Below, in pieces: positions 59,655 to 64,000 of a DNA stretch of 64,000 nucleotides. Made by a program: the position numbers and the translations under genes. The DNA comes from Nautilus pompilius (lineage: Eukaryota > Mollusca > Cephalopoda > Nautilida > Nautilidae): positions 1 to 64,000 of the forward strand of contig JACATO010001120.1 in NCBI GenBank assembly GCA_018389105.1, given 5' to 3'. Positions within the stretch are counted from its first letter, which is position 1; each line of letters begins with the position of its first letter. Below the pieces are notes generated by a model. The model was given only the letters and a program-made list of their open reading frames with translations, did not search any database and was not told where the DNA came from.

Positions 59655-61180
59655 GTGAGTTCGGTGTAGGGTCAGTCAGAAGGGGGAAGTCAAGCATAGT
59701 TATTTAAAGTAAACTTTAGTTTGTCAGATATTAGATGTCGATTTATACATTTGCTTTGTTAACCAACAGGGTTTACATAACATTTATTAAGAGTGAACGT
59801 TTGTGGTCTTCATATGTCATAAGTACTGTATATAAGAATATAACTTTCGTCTCTCGCAAGATGAGAAGAGTTAAAGATGCGTGATCTTTTAAAAGATCTA
59901 TTTTGACGGAGTAATTACACTTTTCCCTCAAATGTAACAAGCGTTACGAGTGGCTAATACCGACTCGGTGTAAGCCAATCAGAAGTAAGCATCGTCAATA
60001 TTGCTTATATGCGGCGGCCAGTGAGGCATACGACACGTGACAGTCGCGTTAAAGTATAGTTTTGGAAGGAGAGGGAGGCCATTTTAGGCGGAAAAGGGGG
60101 ACAAAAATGGACCCTCTGCTGTGGAAGTCCTTCTTAATACGTTCGAGAAAACCGTTATGGTGAATAATGGAAAGGACCGTGGATTAAGCAAGAGTGATAG
60201 TAACTTCATCAAGGGAGAGACGACATATGAGGAAAATCCGCTAATGGGAGCTGGGCGGGTTTGGAGAAGACTGGAAGGGACTGATCTTCGTGGGCGAGTA
60301 GCCGCTTGAAACTATTCTTATGAAGAATACAAACAGGCTGAGAAATGAGATAAAGATGAAATACTTATGAAAACTGGAAAGCCTTTTATTTTTTTTAAAT
60401 AGATGAATCAGAGTTGGAATTATCTTTAAACCGCCGCCGGCAATGTGTTTGGAAAGCAGACGAATGGTGTGACAATTAATTGGAGCAAAACTGTAAAACA
60501 TGGTGGCGTAGTTTCGAAATGCTAAGGATTTAGAGAGAGACTCGATTACAGCCCAGAGTGACCTCCCTGTTGACAAATACGGATTGACGGATATCCAATG
60601 CATCGAGAAGTATCTTAACCGTGGACAGCGAGTTCATACAGACTAATTACTCTCATGGCCCTTTTGCAAGAGATGCTCATTCAAACTTAATAACTGACCG
60701 TATTGTTGATTTAATATTTTTTGAAAAACATTTCAGTAGTGATGGGAACACGGCTTCCCCAACACATGTTTTTGTAGACATTTTCTGGGATAACGTTCGA
60801 AAGTTTCAGCCACGTTGCAATTAAGTCATGCCGTTAACCACTCTTATCCTTAAGCACGGGGGTTATTAGGGAATGGATGACTAGTATATAGACAGCTAAT
60901 CTGTACCCACAGATCTCTGAATAACTTGTGGAAATCTTCTTGCGCATCTTTCGATTCTAATTTCTTTGAATTAAGATATGTTGTTTTCAGACTTAACTCT
61001 ACACACGTAGCGCGGGGGGGGGTGTTAAAAACGATGGCAGAATAAGCATAAATTGGCACGTAAAATATGTAAAAACAAATTCCACCCTTGGCATTACAAT
61101 GATAGAAAAGCGATTTCTTGTTCTTTCATACATTAGCGTGGTTGATAGTAGATATTCTGCATAGTGTCGCTTTTCTCGCG
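59655..61180. other. No gene seen; possible CpG promoter
   Basis: A patch at about 59990-60120 with TATATG, CACGTG and GCCATTTT (YY1-type) words looks promoter-like, but the ATG after it at about 60109 opens only 18 codons. The minus frame at 60603-60241 has no signature. Confidence 0.35.
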
Positions 61181-62240
61181 TTATGACAGAATTACGTGGC
61201 GACGACGTGTTATGCCGTGAACTGATCCCGAGTTATGCCCCCCTTTTTTTTAAACATTCTACAATGGGTATAAAACAGTTTAAGTCCAACGAAACGCGCT
61301 CGGGTCGTAGAGTTTCACAAAGGGAAACTCATGTTCCGAGATCGCCAAGCGGGGCGAGTGCAGTGCGGATTGATATCTATCCTAGAAGCCGGACAGACAA
61401 AGGGGCGGCTACATAAAACGCCAAAGAAGTGGCAGACTCCGAAAAAGTGAAGCTCGAACCAGTCGGAAAATCAAGCGTTTGTTTTAAAAAGTGGACCAGA
61501 ACAAGACATCGGTTGAAAATTTAAAGGATTTGAAGGATCTAACGATCTCTACGAGAACTTTCCAAAGACATCTTTGTAATTTCAAATTTGTTTGGCGTGT
61601 TGCCAGGAAGAAACTTTTTGTTTCCTTGAAGAATCGAAGAATCCGGCTTCATTTCGCCAAGGATAATTTCCATGAGACTCCTAAAATATGGGCCAAGGTG
61701 CTCTTGTCTGAAGAATCACAGCTTTAGGGGTTTTGATCAGATGGACGGACTTGTATGCAGCGAAGATTTGTTGAAGCATAAGTGTACCAAACCAATGGTT
61801 CAAAAGTAAGGGAAGGTCCATTTTTGGATAGGATTGTTTATTCATCGATTCCAGTGAATAATGGATCAGTTTGTTTACCTGGATATTCTGACCAATATAC
61901 TAGGACCATATTTTGAAGTCTTCTCTCTCAGCTAGTTCTTCCAAAACGATAAAGATCCCAAACATTCAGCCGCAACCATCATAAAGTATCTCACAGATCA
62001 GAAAATTGCAGTTCCAAGGTGGCTGATTCAGAGCTCTATGTTGAATACAATAGAGAAATCATAGATCTATATAAATAAAGTTATTAAGATGATAAAGCCC
62101 AGAAATTTGGGTCAAACATTCCGAATCATTCAGTCGACTTGGGCCGATACTTGCATTGACAATATATTCGTCTTGTGCACTGCATGCAGAAGCACCTGTC
62201 AGGCTGTAATTGATTTTCACGGCTGTGCGACCAAATACTA
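61181..62240 (+). mobile_element. Decayed Tc1-like transposase
   Basis: Plus-strand translation gives the N-terminal linker GNSCSEIAKRG and QRSGRLRKSEARTSRKIKRL (matching the SGRPRKT motif), then an open stretch of about 75 codons at 61500-61725 reading ISTRTFQRHL through RLHFAKDNF to VLLSEES (the first catalytic block, VLFSDES, with Asp changed to Glu). After a stop come a GSDGRTCMQRR-like segment, FFQNDKDPKHSAATI near 61930-61980 (second Asp block) and SMLNTIEKS near 62035-62060 (third block, SPDLNPIEN). Length and order fit a complete element of the D-D34E type. Many stops show it is inactive; terminal inverted repeats not found. Confidence 0.85.
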
Positions 62241-62939
62241 ATAGTTCCTTGATTTGTTTATCTCATGTAATCTCTAGAAGTTTGCGATTTTGTAACAGAG
62301 TTTCGAATATGTTCAATTCGTTCTTAAACTCGTGTCATCATGAAATTCCTTCACAATTGAGGAAAAGTGAGCGTATTGCAGGATATTTACTATTGATCGT
62401 GTTGATGTGTATGTCAGTCAAAAGAACATGATGTTACTTTTCTATCAGTGTTATGACCGTGCTGTAATGTGTATTTTCACATCCTTTCTTTTACGTATCA
62501 TTTTGTGTTTGTTCTTGAACTTTTTTCTTTCACTGTATGTATTTAATTTTTCGGTTGACACATGGTTTCCGTGCTCGAAAAATCAATATTTGCTTGACTC
62601 GAAGATAATTTAGCGGCAGCTTTGGCACTTTGGTCAGCATTTTCATAGCCTGGTAGGCCAACATGTCCAAGTATGTATCTATTATAACATAAATGGGTAA
62701 ACGCTCTCAGATATGTATCTCTGTGAGCATATGGTGTATCTGTTAACCCTGTAACACCATACCAGTTTTTCCTTGATTTTTAGAGGTTACCAAAGACTTT
62801 CTGTTCGTCGCATTAGTCTTGTAGACTGTCTGAAGGCATCTTCTATCAACACCCAAGGAAACGTTTCATCCCGAGTAATTCCAAAACGTTATTGTTGTAT
62901 TCCAAACCTGAGCTGAGTGTCCATTGTTCCTCTGGTTAC
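62241..62939. other. No gene seen
   Basis: AT-rich flank of the Tc1 relic; short hydrophobic frames only. Confidence 0.5.
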
Positions 62940-63044
62940 CTTGTCATAAAAAAATAAGACTGTTGTTAAATATCTAACGCCTGTATCTTGTTCTTGGAAC
63001 GTGATAATAGCCCAAAGATTACTGTCAAAATGGTAGACCGTTAC
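62940..63044 (-). CDS. Candidate internal exon, unknown gene
   Basis: On the minus strand a long pyrimidine tract (TTTCTTTCTTCTAATTTCCACCCAG) makes an excellent acceptor at 63045. The next 105 bases are open for exactly 35 codons, starting VTVYHFDSNLWAIITFQEQD and ending in FFYDK, up to a donor-like AAG-GTAACC at 62939. Phase 0 on both sides. The composition (aromatic, beta-strand-like) is protein-like, but I do not recognise the family. About 50 bases upstream ends a separate 53-codon ATG frame (63249-63088), rich in Thr, that is not obviously joined to it. Possible alternatives are a repeat-borne frame or chance. Confidence 0.3.
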
Positions 63045-64000
63045 CTGGGTGGAAATTAGAAGAAAGAAACAGGTATAGAAAACAAATTTATTCAGGTACA
63101 TTTGTTGTTGCTGTTGTAGAGACATAGCGCCCGAGAGTATCCTTAAAGGTGATTGTCTGACTGGGTGCATTGGTCCCCATTGTCTGGGTTGTCGGGATCG
63201 CCACGTAGAGGCTGCGTCCTTGATCCACAGGTACATTTGATGCTTTCATAAATTAATTCCTTTACTTTTTTATGTCCTTTTCTCTCCCCCCCCCCAAGCA
63301 GGCACTTTTAAGTCGCATATAAATACAAACACGTTTCATGAAAAAGTAACTGGAGTTTCTGTCTACTGAACTTGAATTTCGGATTATCTCCCCTAAACAC
63401 TTGGTCGAAAGTGACCTATCTGGCGCTCTGTTTTGGCGCGGAATCACACACGAGTAATTCGGTCGGATCAGGAAACTAATTTTGTCGAGGAAGCGCTACC
63501 GGAGTCGTCGTCGGTGCTCATGGCAGGAACAAGTAGGCGAACTCGCTGGCCTTTCTCCTTCTTCGATCTGTTTCTCTGCCAGATCCTTTTACCTTTTAAC
63601 ATTTTTCCAGCTTAGCGGGCCTGTCCCTACACGCAACCATAGCAACAGAAGACGTCAGAGGCGTGGAAGTAGCCGAGTAATGTATTATTACTACACTTTG
63701 TTCGGTGCGTGTGACGTGTGCGGCGGGTCACCGGTGAGGGGCTGCACCCCCCCCAACAATCACCATGAAGGCCGACCTCCCCATGGCAGGACAGCTGAGA
63801 AAAGGTACATTTCACTTCTCCAGATCCACGCCTAAGAAATTCTTTAAAGCGAAAGAGATCCTCCATTGTTATTAAACTTAGAATATACACTGCCGGAAGT
63901 TACTATTAGACGGAGGAGCACCGCAGGAACGCCACGAGACAGGTACATGGTTCAGGGGTATTTTGTGTTAAATTTGGCGCAGTTCATAAAGTTCTAATTT
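63045..64000. other. No firm gene
   Basis: Besides the 53-codon minus frame at 63249-63088 (MKASNVPVDQGRSL start, flanked by the direct repeat CAAATGTACCTG), the plus strand has a good acceptor at about 63611 (CATTTTTCCAG) followed by 22 open codons, and an imperfect X-box-like GCAACCATAGCAAC near 63633. A C run at 63286-63296. Confidence 0.35.

Overview
The window is animal (non-vertebrate) nuclear DNA. It is gene-sparse, rich in AT-repeat and GA/CT microsatellites, carries decayed DNA transposons, and has no CpG depletion that I can see by eye. The decisive gene is a luqin neuropeptide precursor with the WRPQGRF-amide core that is typical of lophotrochozoans. This makes a mollusc (or less likely an annelid) the best guess for the source; long gene-poor stretches and heavy simple repeats would fit a cephalopod or gastropod, but the sequence alone does not settle the class.

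Layout. 0-5 kb: the luqin gene on the minus strand, with two coding exons (4726-4585 and 1729-1632) joined by a phase-1 intron of about 2.9 kb that contains a decayed Tc1-like transposase on the same strand. The first coding exon opens with a splice acceptor only three bases before the ATG, so at least one more 5' exon lies at higher coordinates. A TATA-plus-initiator promoter with a short exon and a strong donor near 31.2 kb on the same strand is one candidate, not proven. 5-28 kb: mostly non-coding, with tRNA-like SINE heads, simple repeats and a few possible isolated first exons. 28.9-29.6 kb: an approximately 19-copy, 38-bp tandem repeat with a longer-range duplication inside it. 31-38 kb: two well-formed minus-strand TATA promoters, more SINE heads and a GA-rich minisatellite carrying doubled TGACGTCA sites. 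39-40 kb: Tc1/mariner relic. 42-51 kb: CpG-rich blocks, promoter-like clusters (ETS, CRE and X-box motifs) and microsatellites. 53.8-55.7 kb: a 1.9-kb minisatellite with about fifty TGACGTCA palindromes, followed at once by a TATA box. 56.5-58.2 kb: a full-length but broken hAT transposase. 59-64 kb: two possible exons and a third Tc1 relic.

How it fits together: only luqin is a gene I can name. It is secreted, processed at a dibasic site and amidated. Everything else is repeat, transposon fossil, or an exon or promoter candidate whose parent gene lies partly or wholly outside the window. Candidate exons rest on splice signals plus open frames and are given low confidence because such combinations also arise by chance in 64 kb.
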